From the NCBI GenBank assembly GCA_034440635.1, contig JAOTON010000402.1:1-64000 (forward strand): 64,000 bases of DNA, given 5' to 3'. This stretch comes from Lepas anatifera. Lineage: Eukaryota > Arthropoda > Thecostraca > Lepadidae. Position numbers and translations under genes: made by a program. This document shows positions 1 through 10,901 of the stretch, in pieces; position 1 is the first letter of the stretch, and each line of letters opens with the position of its first letter. The notes beneath the pieces are model-generated. The model was not told where the DNA came from. It saw only the letters and a list, made by a program, of their open reading frames with translations, and ran no database searches.

Positions 1-786
1 AAAATAGGCGAAAAAGTAGGCCTCGGCATCTGGGGGCAAAATATTTGCCTACAGAAAAGACTTCCGGACAACTGCTCCATCTTCACAGCCGAGGCTGTTG
101 CCATTCTAAATGCATTAACCATAATCAGAACCCAAAATATCAACTAAGCCGTCATCTGTTCAGACTCTAAATCTGTCCTGCAGGCCGTCAGTAACGTAGT
201 CAACCCCAGCCACCACGTTATAGCAGATATTCAGAAAGGTATCGATGATACCCCTGATGTCTCTTTTCTTTGGATCCCGGGCCACTGCAAAATTCAAGGA
301 AATGAAAAGGCCGATGAGCAGGCAAAAACGTCCCTAGAACTTAGAGAGATCGCACCCTTAATGTGGTCTGGAGATGATAGCAAAGCTCTCCTCCAGGACA
401 GCATCCGGAAGCAAATTCAAAATAACTGGACCACAAACCACAGCGCCCACCTATTCTATATCAAGCCTAACATCGGCTACTGGCCCAGTTCCAACCAAAA
501 GAGTCGCCGGCGCGAGGTTATTCTAACCAGACTCAGAAATGGACACACAAAATTAAATGCCTATTGGAACGCGGGTACCTGTGGTACCTGCGACGCAATG
601 GAGAATCCCTATCACATTCTCATCGATTGTCCCCAGCACAATACCCATCGGCAACCCATACTAGATTACTGCCGAATCCAAAACATCCCTGTAGACCTAA
701 AAACTCTGCTCGGAAACGACCATCCTGAGCTACTCGAAAAAGTCTTTACATTTCTAAAGGACTCTGGGCTAGAGAAGTTTCTATAA
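1..786 (+). pseudogene. 3' end of I-type non-LTR retrotransposon ORF2 (RNase H and C-terminal domain), broken
   Basis: Reading frame 1 enters from the left edge. It encodes a type I RNase H region: the first acidic strand lies outside the window, then come TAEAVAILNAL (catalytic Glu), ICSDSKSVLQ (catalytic Asp) and FLWIPGHCKIQGNEKADE. A C-terminal domain follows with REVILTRLRNGHTKLN and a Cys/His cluster (CGTCDAMENPYHILIDC), as is usual after RNase H in I-clade LINEs. An in-frame TAA at 145-147 interrupts the RNase H, so this copy is dead. The frame ends at TAA 784-786. The sequence resembles the C-terminus of the complete element at 17541-24500 (same order of blocks, including an LGND motif) but is clearly divergent, so it is a relative rather than a copy. 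RNase H suggests the I group rather than Jockey or RTE; the clade assignment is an inference. Confidence 0.85.
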
Positions 787-974
787 ATCACCCCCTCCCA
801 GTATATATGATGGAGGGTGCATGGTGCACCCCCAAAGTAGGACTTGCCTATTTTTCCAATCATAGATGTTCCACCGCAAAATTTAAGCAATAGCTTTTTA
901 ACCTTTAAATGGTTCATTGTAGGCTAAGGATAGGTTATGTTAGGCTAGCTTTGAAATCAGGTTAGGTTAGATAG
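787..974 (+). repeat. LINE 3' UTR with small hairpin and TTAGG-like tail
   Basis: This non-coding stretch follows the LINE stop codon. It contains a small hairpin (arms GGGTGCA at 815-821 and TGCACCC at 825-831). At about 920-970 there is a degenerate run rich in GGTTAG and TTAGG-like units, for example GGTTAGGTTAGATAGGTTAG. TTAGG is the usual arthropod telomere unit, but only two or three near-perfect units are present, so this may simply be the simple-repeat tail of the LINE. Confidence 0.45.
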
Positions 975-2570
975 GTTAGATTTCTTCACCGCAGTGATAC
1001 CTTTCACTGCGGGTCTATACTAACCACACCTATACTCTTACTAACAATCTAACTATCCTCTCACACTTCTTTTCTCTGCGCGGCGGCTGCCCAGCCGGAG
1101 AGGGGAGCTGCAACTTCACCTCCGGGTTGCAGGGTAAATTCGCGGCACCCTGGCCAGGTGTTTAGCGCACTTTCTAAAATACGAAATTATTGAGTTAACG
1201 GAGGTTTTCGAGTAACGTATACAAGCGGACATCAATAGCTGACACACAAAATTCTAAATTCTAAATTCCAAATTCTAAATTTAAGGTCTTCAACCACAGA
1301 AATAACCTTCGCACTCTGCGGGTCTAAACTTATTAAAAGACCTCCCTTGGCATGGCTATGCCATTGCCACGACCGTTCATTTGCAAGCTAAAACATCTTG
1401 CAACCAATTACTTGAAATAACTCCCATTGCTTTAACAGACTAACGTAGCTTGCCCTCACACAAAATTCTAAAATTCTCCCACACACTCCTTTAGAGGCGG
1501 GCAAAGGTGCTATGCACAGAACGCCTAATAAAAACCCATAAGCAAGGATCGCCTTACCAGGAGGACGCTGCCTGACTGACACCCTGCCTGAGCGTTTGCC
1601 GGCAGGTCTGGTGCCGTTGCTGCTTGCTGTCGTTGCTGCTTGCTGCTGTTCCTGCTACGAAGACAAGAAGAAGGAGTAGAAGACTTTTTCAAGACCTGCT
1701 CCCGGCTCGAGTCTTCGCTGCGACCGGTCTGTCCCACCGACCGCTGTTTTTACAGCTGGTCGGTGCGGTACTTGGCTCCAGCCGGCCTCACCAGCCGCTG
1801 TTTTCACAGCTGGTTGGTGTGGTGCTGTTGGACGTCAGCTGGTCAGTTCGGTAATTACCCTATCGGTCCAGGTGGTGTTGGTTTCTTGGATTCCGGCCAC
1901 CTGGTACCTCTTCTTCTCAGTCCCATAACCCTACTCTTTCTCTACTATCTCTTTTACTCTTCGGCCGGAAACCCGAGCGGTGGGACGCTTGTCCCGAGGT
2001 GAGCACGCTTGTTGGACCTCGTCTGTCCTTGGGCGTGTGGCTTTGTCTGGGCCTATCGGCCCTACATTGCTAAAATCCCTAGAACGCAAGGCCATCTCTC
2101 TTTCACCCCCGCTTAATAGAAGCTGGTTCCCACCCACACCCTCCACCCGGGCTGCGTCTTTGCAAAGGTGCCACGGTACCTGCCCCTAGGGATACACCAG
2201 CATAGGCCCCAGTCAGGCTCCTTTTAGAGGCTGAGTCAGCCACCTAGGCCCCTGTTAGGTCCCGAAGAGGCACCTGCCTCCCCTCCGGCTTAAAACCCCT
2301 TTTTTAGAGGCTGAGTCAGCCTTTTGCACACAGTTCTAAGGTTAGGTGCTTTTACTAAGCACTCCCCAGATAGGATAAGAATCCAACACTCAACCCTAGC
2401 TAGGTTAATACTCCCATTAGCTTTGTTAGTAACAGTAGGACCCCTTTGTTCTGATTTCAACTTCTCTAGCCATTTTTTTAACCAAAAGGTGTTAGCCAAG
2501 CCAATACCAAGTTTATTAAACGTATCCCATCTAAACTTAAACGTACCATTTATACAACCAACTAGCATCC
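975..2570 (+). other. 5' UTR-like region of the second non-LTR element
   Basis: No supported gene here. The sequence lies between the end of the first LINE and the ORF1 of the second, on the same strand, and is GC-rich in parts like the 5' UTR of the complete element at 17541. It holds a short ATTCTAA repeat (about 1248-1282), a related block repeated at 985-1010 and 1288-1325 (CTGCGGGTCTA type), and an imperfect tandem repeat of period 54 beginning at 1741 and 1795 (CCGCTGTTTT core). Several frames stay open for 60-120 codons on both strands, but none shows a recognisable domain and they overlap one another. Confidence 0.4.
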
Positions 2571-4344
2571 ATGGCTTCCAACTCTCTTTTCCGTCCCTCC
2601 AGCCCCCGTTTGAACAAAGCCAACCTGCCAAGCGGAGCTTGGCTGGTTGGCACCTACCTTTCCACGCACCAAAACTTGGCCAAAGAGTCTACCTTTAACC
2701 TGGATAAGGCCATTAGCCAAAAAGTGAAGGGTAGTTTTGAGATCATTAAACACCAAAAAGATGTCCTGATCAAAACCTCAAACCAAGAATCAACCCGAGC
2801 CCTGCTGGCCACAAAAACTTGGGTCAAAACCAGTACTCTTTTCGATTCACCACTCCCTTAACTTCTACCGGGGCATCATCAATGCCCCGGAAGTGTCCCA
2901 TCTCTCCGATGTGGACCTTGAGCACACCTTTGACTTCAAAGGTCAAAATGTGCTAGCCCTTGAAAAGTTGAACCCCAACAAAATGCCACGCAAAAAGAAC
3001 CCCGTCTAAGAGACCACCGATTTATCGTCACCTTCGACACAAAGTGTCGGGATGACTGCGGCCAAATTAAACTGGGCGACTGCGTCTACCCAGTTAGGCC
3101 GTACTACCCCCCCCTATTCGCTGCCAAATCTGTCAACGGTACGGGCACGTAGAAACAAATTGTAAAAACCCCACCCCACGATGCGGCAAGTGCAGTGCTA
3201 AGCACCGCATTAAAGAGTGCACATCTAAAAGCCTCAAGTGTGCTGCCTGTGGCGGCGCTCATGGGGCTGATAATCCCAAGTGCCCGACCTGGCTACGAGA
3301 AAAAGAGATTAACGTTCTAGCTGAGGAAAAAAAGATCCCGTTTGACCTGGCCCGCAAACAAGTGCTGCAAAAAGAAAAAAACCGCACAGTCCCAAAAAGC
3401 TGTGGTAGCAAGGCCACCACAGCAGCCCCCAGCACAGCCGGCCAGGAACATCCCACTGTGGAGCAGCCTCAGCCACCCAAAAACACAAGCCGCCACATCC
3501 GCCTTCTAATGGAGCCCCTTTTCCTGGCGCCCATCAGGCCGTCCGTCCCCCTCCCCCCACCACGTGGCGCAATCACTTTTTGGCGCAGGTGGACGCCCGT
3601 TGCGGGCTGGGAGGACCTCCCGACCCGCACTAGTTCTCCGCCAGGTCTTCCGACCGAAAATCCTCCCGCCCCTCAGGCACCTAAAATCACCAGGAAGACC
3701 TGGACACCCGCAGCAGGGTGGCAAAGCCACTCAGCTCGAGTGCCTGACAAGACTGATTTTCCTTTGCTACCTGCCCCCAAGCACTCTAAATTCACCGGTG
3801 CTCCCCTTCCCAGGCGCCGCCAAAGGCAGGCACCGAGAAAGCCTCTAACGAGTGGCAACCCACCTCCTCAGGCTAAAACGGCTGCCACTCAAACCAAAGT
3901 CCAAAAAGTAAATACTTCAACCCAAACTGAAACTGCTCCCCTCTCCTTGGAAAGAAGCGACGCTTCTTCCCAAATAGCACCGACCACCCGCACTTGCGGC
4001 TCTCAAACCGACCTCATAGGTCTTTTATGCAGTTTCAGTTCTCAAGTGAACTTGAAACGTCAGACGACAAAAGTCAGTCTGACCACGAGCTGTCCGGGAC
4101 AGAGACCGACTCTGACACCAGCAGTGCATCAGAGACGAGCTCTGCAAAAACTGTTGTAAACACTTCTAGTGCTCCCCTCCTGGAAGCCCCCAGCCCCGGC
4201 ACCTCCAGCCCCGGCAGCTCCCCCGTAGCAAGGAAAATTAGCTTTTCTAGGCACTCTACCCCCGTTTCTCCTGCCAGCGATAGCAGCAGCAGCAGGTGCT
4301 CCTATAACCTTCGCAAGCGTGGATCCCCAAAGCACAAACGTTAA
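2571..4344 (+). pseudogene. ORF1 (gag-like, zinc-knuckle) of second I-type LINE, frameshifted
   Basis: The protein is spread over three frames. The N-terminal part runs from ATG 2571 to a stop at 2861. A second frame from about 3005 to 4159 contains three zinc-binding units: CQICQRYGHVETNC, CGKCSAKHRIKEC and CAACGGAHGADNPKC. A third frame ends at 4344 with a Ser/Thr/Asp-rich tail. This is the normal layout of LINE ORF1 proteins, which bind the element RNA: an N-terminal domain, CCHC knuckles, then a low-complexity tail with TQTE-like repeats. At least two frameshifts make it a pseudogene. It lies 8 bases upstream of ORF2, consistent with a bicistronic LINE transcript. Confidence 0.8.
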
Positions 4345-4352
4345 AAACCACC

Positions 4353-5969
4353 ATGGGTTCAATTCTGCAATGGAACACAAATGGCCTTATCGGGAAATTC
4401 CCGCTTTTTTCATCAATATTTGGTGAGAAAAAACCGGCGCTAGCAGCATTACAAGAGACCCACTTTACTGATAAAGATTACTATAAATACAAAATCTCGG
4501 GTTACTCTTGGTATCGCCATAATGTAAACGCTGCTGTCCGTAAGGGAGGCACAGCCATCCTAATAGAAAATAGCATCCCACACAGTCACGTGCCTTTGGT
4601 AACATCACTGGACTGTGTAGCTATTAGCTTGAAAATACAACTCGTCCAATTGACGGTAGTTTCAACATACATATCTCCTTCCGACCCTGATCCAACGGAT
4701 CGGGAACTCGCTCAACTATTTAATCAAATAAACGGGCCTTTGTTATTACTTGGAGACTTGAATGGTCACCACCCATCCTGGGGCAGCGCCACACCAAGCC
4801 GTAGAGGTCAAATTATATATGACGCAATAGGTTCTCAAAACTTAGTCATCCTAAATAACGGCGCACCAACCCACCAAGCAACGCAAAGCGCATATTTAGA
4901 CTCAGCCATTGATATTTCGTGCTGCACGCCTAGAATTGCGTCACTGTTTACCTGGGATGTCGAGGACAACCCAGGCATGAGCGATCACCTCCCAATCAAA
5001 ATTGATGTCCCCCAAGGAGCACTCGACCGCGTTGATCTGTTTACCCCTTCCTGGAGTCTAAAAAGAGCGGACTGGACAAAATTTGAGGCAGAGGTCGACC
5101 TCACACTGGTCACCGAAGGTGACCCACACTCGGCAGACATTGAATTAATACTAAGAGCCATAAGCTCAGCAGCACAAGTAGCAATACCAAAAACCAGAGC
5201 ACCCCGAAAGAAAAACGGAGCCCCATGGTGGAACGCAGAGACGGCACACGCCAAAGCTCAAATGATAAGAGCTCGCAAGGCATATGAGAGGAGGGCACAC
5301 AGCCCTACTCGATGTGCACTTCGGGCAGCAAAAGAACACTTTCGAAACACGTGCAAGCGGGTTCAAAAGGACAGTTTCAACTCTTTTGCCTCCAAATTCA
5401 ACCGCTTCACTCCCACCACCCAAGTTTGGAAAACCATCAGAGCTTTCTCTGCGAAGCGACCACCCAGTGGACCCTTCCCTCAACTAAAAATAGCTGGCCA
5501 ACCCATCACTGAACCTAAGGAAGTCATGGATAAATTTGCTGATCATTACGCCAGTGTCGCAGCTAATAACTCATACAGCCAGCGCTCCAAAGACCAGGCA
5601 GAATGGTGCAAAAGCACACATTCATCAATTATGGTAATCAAGAGTACTATAACGTACCATTTACAATGACCGAGCTAAATTACGCCATTAGCAAGTGTGG
5701 AAACACTGCAGTGGGCCCTGACGAAATTCACTACTCTTTCTTCAGGCACCTCAGCCAAACAGCACTAAAGTACCTGCTTTCGGCTATTAACAACATGTTT
5801 CTTAGCGACTCTTTCCCCACATCGTGGCGAGAGAGTATTATCATTCCCCTTCCAAAACCTGGCAAAGAAAAAACAGACCCAAAAGGATATCGCCTAAACC
5901 CAATCACTGTCTTAACACACAGAAATCTTGAAGTAGACACCTCAATCACAGCACATGGTGTTTTACTCT
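4353..5969 (+). pseudogene. ORF2 (AP endonuclease plus start of reverse transcriptase), truncated
   Basis: The start is ATG 4353 in a good animal context (ACCATGG). The first 438 codons encode an AP-type endonuclease that nicks the target DNA: ILQWNTNG near the start, ALQETHF (catalytic Glu), GGTAILI, VVSTYISPSD, LLLGDLNGHHPSWG (Asp/Asn) and MSDHLPI (Asp-His). A frameshift at about 5600-5640 moves into another frame, which carries the fingers of the reverse transcriptase (TAVGPDEIHYSFF, SWRESIIIPLPKPGKEKTD, KGYRLNPIT). RT homology stops abruptly near 5915 and the catalytic YADD-type box is absent, so the 3' part was lost by deletion or replacement. This is the reverse of the usual 5' truncation of LINEs. 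Confidence 0.88.
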
Positions 5970-5971
5970 GA

Positions 5972-6106
5972 TCCAGGTGGGGCGGGCTTGGTCGCGGGAC
6001 GCGCAAACCGGTGCCGACATGCGTGGTGGCTGCCATACGCAGCAAATGGCCGGACCCGAACGGGGTGTACATCGGCTACAAGGAGCTGGCCGACGACATC
6101 CTGTAA
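5972..6106 (+). pseudogene. Tail fragment resembling the P2X7 intracellular (zinc-binding) domain
   Basis: A short GC-rich frame ends at TAA 6104-6106. It reads [20 protein letters not shown] followed by GYK. This resembles the end of the P2X7 intracellular-domain family, in which a Cys, an IR pair, a (F/W)P, a GxY and a G(F/Y)K occur at this spacing. In invertebrates this domain is often found in stand-alone or mobile-element-associated proteins, not only in receptors. Only the last 45 codons are visible; the upstream Cys/His ligands of the domain are missing, and the join to the truncated LINE is just upstream. An AG precedes it at 5975-5976 (ATCCAG), so it could be a last exon. The base composition differs sharply from the AT-rich LINE next to it. 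Identification rests on motif memory alone. Confidence 0.4.
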
Positions 6107-6567
6107 AGGTAAAAACTGTCCCATCCATAAAAACGTGTGTATCAAGATAACGCGTAAATGAGAACCGCCAAATCACACACACCCGCGACCCTCACACAAC
6201 TGCAAAGTCCAACACAACACCTGTGAGTACAAAGAGAGTGTGAGAAGACATTTCCAATGGGCATCAGAGCCAGTACAAATCAGCAGGATAAGCACGATGC
6301 AACTCGCGACAAGTACATGCATCTGAATCGTTTTACACTATTTAAATCTGTAACCATCCACCGCCTCACCCCGGACTGAGAGTGCAACGGGTCCAGGGGT
6401 AGACCTGCGCCACGGCACCGGGCTCGAGCCACGGCACCGGGCCTGCGTCCGAGACTAGGCAGGCGCAGGACGCCAACAGACACAACACCGCCAGATTAAT
6501 GTCCAAACAGGCTCCTTTCCGTTCTGACTGACTCTAGAGCAGCCTTGGTTTCCTCTGCACCAGATGC
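6107..6567. other. No gene seen; probable 3' UTR of the minus-strand LINE
   Basis: I see no supported coding region. The right part is probably the 3' untranslated region of the minus-strand LINE that ends at 6568. A CGGCACCGGGC-type repeat occurs at 6412-6441 (two near copies of GCCACGGCACCGGGC). Confidence 0.4.
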
Positions 6568-8290
6568 TCAGTGCACCAGGCTGAAGGGATGCCGCCCCTC
6601 GGTCTCCTGGCTCGGAGGCTCGACCACAACGTTTGCGGCTCGTCGCTGCAAGAAAGCGTCCGGCAGTGGGCGGATGTGAGCGTGCTTCTTGGCAACCTTC
6701 AGAGGGCGCAGTAGTATGAACGCGTAGTAGTAGTAGTTTCCTCCAGCCTCCTTACGGAGGTGTAGCCGTCCGGCTCTGGAGGGACCTGGCAGCCCTCGCC
6801 ACGGCCGCCACGTAGTCGTCGCCACGCATCTCCCCAGACTCGGGTAGATGGTTCCGGTGAGGCGATGGCGCGTTGCCATCAGGGCCGGACACCTCCCCAG
6901 GATGTGAGCCGGGGTATCCGGCACCTCCCGACAGAGTCGGCACCAGCTGGCCCGGCAGCGAGCGTCGCCGCACTGGGCGCACTGCCGGGAGGGGTTGCCC
7001 CCTATCCGGTGGAGGTAGGCTGTCGAGCCGGACCAGTGGCCGGCTCGGAGTTGATGGACTTCGACGGCCGTCCCCCTCTCGACGTGGGTCAAGGGCAGCG
7101 GGACCCGCTCGCCCATCAGCTGACGGTACCAGCCTGGGGGGCGGTCGCGGGCGACCCGGGAGCGGGCCGCTCTCGCCGCCGCTCGGTGGACCGTTCTCAC
7201 GTCGATCGGGACGTGTTCCTGTGGGAGTCGAGAGGCCTCCTTGGCGAGTTGATCGGCTCTCTCGTTGCATCGGATGTCGCAGTGACACGGCACCCATTGC
7301 AGGTGGATGCGACGGCCGTCGGATGAGATGTCCAACAGGGACTTCCAGATCGCCGCCCCGAGGGGTGACGTCTGGGCTGGGGGTCCCTGACGGAGGGTGG
7401 CTAGTGCCGCCTGCGAGTCGGTGCAGACGACAATGGGGTCTTCCACGTGCGTCGGGTGTTCCTGAACGTGTCTGAGGGCCGCGTGCAGCGCTACGAGCTC
7501 CGCGCGGTAGCTCGAGCACAACGCTCCGGCGGGGACTCGCAGGTCCTCGGCGTCTGGCTCCTCGATGAAAACGCCGGCCCCGCTGTTCAGCACGCCGGAG
7601 TCCGCAGATCCGTCGGTCCAAATCCAGGTGGCGCATTGTGGGAGCGACGATAGGTGCAGGGTGGCGGCTTCTCTTCTCCGGTCCGGCGGTGTCTCGGCCA
7701 TGACCCCCTCCCCGACATCCAACCGGAAGGTCACCGTGCCAGGGCTCATCCATGGAGGCAGGTGCCGGGGGAGGACAGGCTCCACAGGGGACGCGACGCC
7801 CGCGGCCTGCCACGCCGCGAGGCCGACGTCCCTCCAGCCGGTGACTGTGGAGAGCCTTGCTGGGGCTCTGGCGTCTGCCACGACTCGGAGAGGGTCGGAT
7901 GGCGGGAGGGCTCGGGCCTTCACCAGGAACCGCGCTGCCAGCGTGGTGCGGCGCGCCGATACCGGGACCAAGCCGGCCTCCGCCATAACGGCGTGAGTTG
8001 GGGTGGAGATGGGGCAGCCGGTGATGATACGGGCGGCCGCTCGATCTCCCTCTCCAGGACCTCGACGTGTGAGGGGGCGTCGCCGGTAGCCAGGCAGCGG
8101 CCGCGTGCTCCAGGGCGCCGCGGACGTATCCGTTGGCCACCATCCTGAGCATCCTCTCGTCGAGGCCCCAGTCTCGTCCGGTGAGAGTGCGGAGATGGGC
8201 GAGTCGGGGTCTGGTACGCGTCCTGAGGGTCTTGCAGTATGAACGCGTCGCTCACCCTGCTGTACACGCGCACGGTCCTGCCGCAAAGGA
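6568..8290 (-). pseudogene. GC-rich LINE remnant: RT thumb, RNase H and C-terminal zinc region
   Basis: A long minus-strand frame (open from 8352 down to 6568) carries RNase H with all acidic positions: IWTDGSADSGVLNSG, SSYRAELVALHAAL, VVCTDSQAALATL and NERADQLAKEA. The usual WVPGHxGIxGN block reads WVPCHCDIRCN here, so two conserved glycines are replaced. A Cys/His-rich tail follows (CAQCGDARC, CRLCREVPDTPAHILGRC). Upstream, the thumb/connection of the RT (LRMVANGYVRGALEHAAAAW, then SHVEVLEREIERAAARIITG) is split between three frames around 8040-8100, so at least two frameshifts are present. Everything 5' of the thumb is missing. Its GC content is far higher than that of the flanks. It is a different lineage from the I-type element at 17541. 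Confidence 0.85.
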
Positions 8291-8507
8291 GAACATATCG
8301 TCACATACACAGCTTTAACCTTGAGCGGGGCTATGCAGTTGGCAGGATGCAAGTCTAAAATGCTGGTTGTAGTCCTGAAAGTGTAATGTTAAGTCCAGAA
8401 TAGTCCAGAATGCCCATTTTATTTCCTGCAGGATAATGCGGAGTCCAGAATCATCGTTCTAGTCACAACAGTACAATGTGAAGTTACTTAATTTTGTTAC
8501 GTGCTGG

Positions 8508-8541
8508 TGGGCGTTGCATGGCAGAGGCCATGCAACGCCCA
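8508..8541. repeat. Perfect 15-bp hairpin
   Basis: TGGGCGTTGCATGGC at 8508-8522 is exactly complementary to 8527-8541, with a 4-base loop (AGAG). It lies in otherwise unannotated AT-rich sequence. I cannot tell whether it is a transposon end or a structured RNA. Confidence 0.6.
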
Positions 8542-9276
8542 CATGGCCTCTGGGTTCATCATTCACGGAAATATCGAGTTCCAACACAAATGACATATGG
8601 AGTACCGGGTTCTCCGACCTGCTTTACAACTTGGCTATCTCAGTTAAAATCACTTTGTGAAGGTGCCACATCCCCTTTAATATGCCTTGACGGTACCATT
8701 TGGGATATTTCAGGCGAAAAGCAAAATAAAGGTCACGGGGTGAAAAATAATGGCTCAAGATACTTTTTTCCTATCCAAACCCAATATTTACTCTGAACTC
8801 AACTGGTTCTGTTTGTGAAAGTTGAAGCCCCAAAATTTTTCCTACAGGGTAAAAAAGGAGTCGGGGCATGAGGGAGGTCGACCGCTTTGGGGAGGGGGTA
8901 AAACGTTTTGTCTCGAGCTTTTCCGGTGGGGGGGCACATACCTTTTTTGCCCTCCTCCCCCCCGGCTTTCCATAGGTTGCCTAGTTTCATACATCGGTTT
9001 CGAAAACAAAAGTATGCCAAAAATTGGCCCTTCTCATGGTAAGACTTTCAAAAGGCAAAGGGTGGACTTACTTTACATATATTTCCTCCTTGGTCCACAA
9101 CTAGTTCGCAAGTGAAAATGTGGCCAGGTATTATAGATGAGATGTCCCATTCAGTCAAAGTATAGTTTCTAAGCTCCAGCGTCCGACTAACTTGAACAGT
9201 ACTTCACACAGGTAACATTTATCTTTGTTGCAATATATTGAAAGCAAGCATACTGGTTAGAGATGCCGGCTCTTAC
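8542..9276. other. No gene seen; fragments of interspersed repeats
   Basis: A block at 8580-8685 (CTATCTCAGTTAAAATCACT, then AAGGTGCCACATCCCCTTTAA) is a partial, opposite-strand relative of the MITE at 54187-54634. From 8860 to 8970 there are G- and C-homopolymer-rich stretches. No coding signal is convincing. Confidence 0.4.
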
Positions 9277-9500
9277 GTGGAACTTCTCGACGGATCCCTC
9301 TGAGTGCTGCACACACCACCAGAAGTGGTTCTTGACCGGGGTGATCCACCGTAGGACAGGTTTGCAGGCAGAGCTTTGAGAAGCACGTTGCCGCAGACGG
9401 GGGGGGCAAGGTTTTTGCCTGCATGCCAGACGTCATACGAGTACTTGACCTCCGGCCGGCTCCTCTCTGAAAGGCAATTGTTTCTTGGTAAACCATAATT
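9277..9500 (-). pseudogene. Exon-like piece of a transposon-associated protein (DVWH...NHFWW type), frameshifted
   Basis: On the minus strand one frame reads RPEVKYSYDVWHAGKNLA and another continues with RWITPVKNHFWWCVQHSEG. Together these match a pattern I know from large invertebrate protein families linked to mobile elements: an (H/Y)xDxWHxxK block followed by W...I.NHFWW. The two halves are in different frames, and the switch falls at a run of eight G (about 9400-9407), a likely site for an indel or a sequencing error. A good splice donor follows EKFH (GTAAGA, complement of 9271-9276), so this looks like an internal exon. No further exons are identified. The family function is not known to me. 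Confidence 0.45.
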
Positions 9501-9640
9501 ACGCGTCAAACACTAGAATAAAATCTGATGATTGGTTCCAAGTGATTTCTTCATCGGTTTAGTTTACCGCTACCATATGTGCATTAGGGTGCGCGTTACA
9601 ATACTTTTTATACTCGTTCTACTTATTTTTATTTTTTATT

Positions 9641-9823
9641 AGGGCCACTCCCAACAGGCACACTTGCCCAATTACAGGGAGTATTGGCGTGGGTGTTTAA
9701 GGATCCTCTCCACCGGGTTAGATCGGACACGGAAGGCGGTTTCCCGCCGTGGGGATTGAACCCACGTTAATCCATGCTATCCGATCCGTGGACTGGCAAC
9801 GAAGCCACTGGGCCACCCCGGCC
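9641..9823 (-). repeat. tRNA-derived SINE, copy 1
   Basis: Read on the minus strand, it starts GGCCGGGGTGGCCCAGTGGC, with a pol III A box (TGGCCCAGTGG) and a B box (GGTTCAATCCC), followed by a non-tRNA body ending in GGGAGTGGCCCT. The spacing and a long variable region suggest a Ser- or Leu-like ancestor. A second copy lies at 15061-15245 in the same orientation. It is a SINE rather than a tRNA gene, because the acceptor stem does not close and the body is shared between copies. Confidence 0.8.
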
Positions 9824-9899
9824 TTATAAACACAAATATAAGGGCAATTGTACAAAAAGCCGTCATTTTCTGGCGTTTCAGCAACAAATGTTCACTTTT

Positions 9900-10345
9900 T
9901 AACCCTCCCCAGTGGGGCAGAAGGGTGCTGACTAACCCCCTACATATTTTTCGTCGTCGCGTAAAAACGGCGGCGCCAAGCGCCACCGTACTTGGTACAG
10001 CTCATAATTAATCAAGTCGGCAACTTTCCCTAACAAAATGAAATCGGGTCATGTCGGGGCAGGTCACCATGCCAGGGCAAGTAACCTCCCTTAAAAAATT
10101 GTTTGGGATTACATAGCTCGGAACTCGGAGTAGCGTTAATTTATCAATTTGCAACCTTTTTCATATAATGGGCGCACCGGGGGCTACAAACTATGTTTCG
10201 GTATTTTTTATATTGTTGACCTAAGGTCAGGTACGAGTCATGACCTCTCCATTGGAAACGCGTGGGGAAAGCGGAAATTTGACGAAAAATGTTTCTTTTT
10301 CTGTATATAAAACGTGTTTTGACCTGTGACCTCTGTGAGGTCATT
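9900..10345. repeat. AGGTCA-rich interspersed repeat, segment 1
   Basis: Contains GGCGCCAAGCGCCACCGTACTT-like GC blocks (similar to 15975-15998) followed by a stretch with several AGGTCA/TGACCT hexamers. The part CATATAATGGGCGCACCG to CTCTCCATTGG (10162-10246) is closely matched by 17446-17540. In the latter it is interrupted by the complete I-type LINE, so this copy shows the empty target site. Confidence 0.6.
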
Positions 10346-10901
10346 TGGGTCTACTTAAGCATGTCTTGAGACTCATGTCAATAACTGCGCAGTAAACGAA
10401 ACGAAAAATATGCATGACAGATGGTGTATTAGATTTAAGGTGCATGACAGATGCTAATAACAAAAACTCTTCCGATGATGTCCCCATTAAATTGAGGGCA
10501 AAGCACCATGGGAGACCCCAATGTAGGATATGCGGGCTTGATGCGGCGGAGAACAGCAATACCAAACATTTTCAGGTCAGGTAGAAAATTAGGGCAGCCG
10601 AGATCAAAGAAAGCAACATAGTGATAAAACGGGCATCAGATTTCATTTTTAGTTCCTAATTTGAAACTAGAGCAAATGAAGCAAAACTATGCGCTATTGG
10701 AGCCCTCTCATCATTGCAAGTGGAATGACAAATGCGTCACTATGTCAAGTCAAATGGTTAACAGCAGCACTGAAATCATTTTCAGTGTAGCACGAGAAGC
10801 AAATGGTGCTATTGGAATATATGCAAATCAACAGACCAGGCTTATAGTGCACTCGAGAGGATTTTTCGTAAATAAGAATATTTGCTGGGATACATACCCA
10901 G

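Noticed and set aside
920..970. Telomere array
   Set aside because: Only two or three TTAGG-like units, degenerate; kept only as a weak observation.
6752..8152. Long GC-rich frames on both strands opposite or offset to the LINE remnant
   Set aside because: Shadows of the RNase H frame in high-GC sequence; no motifs. Only the short RT-thumb piece near 8040-8270 is real.
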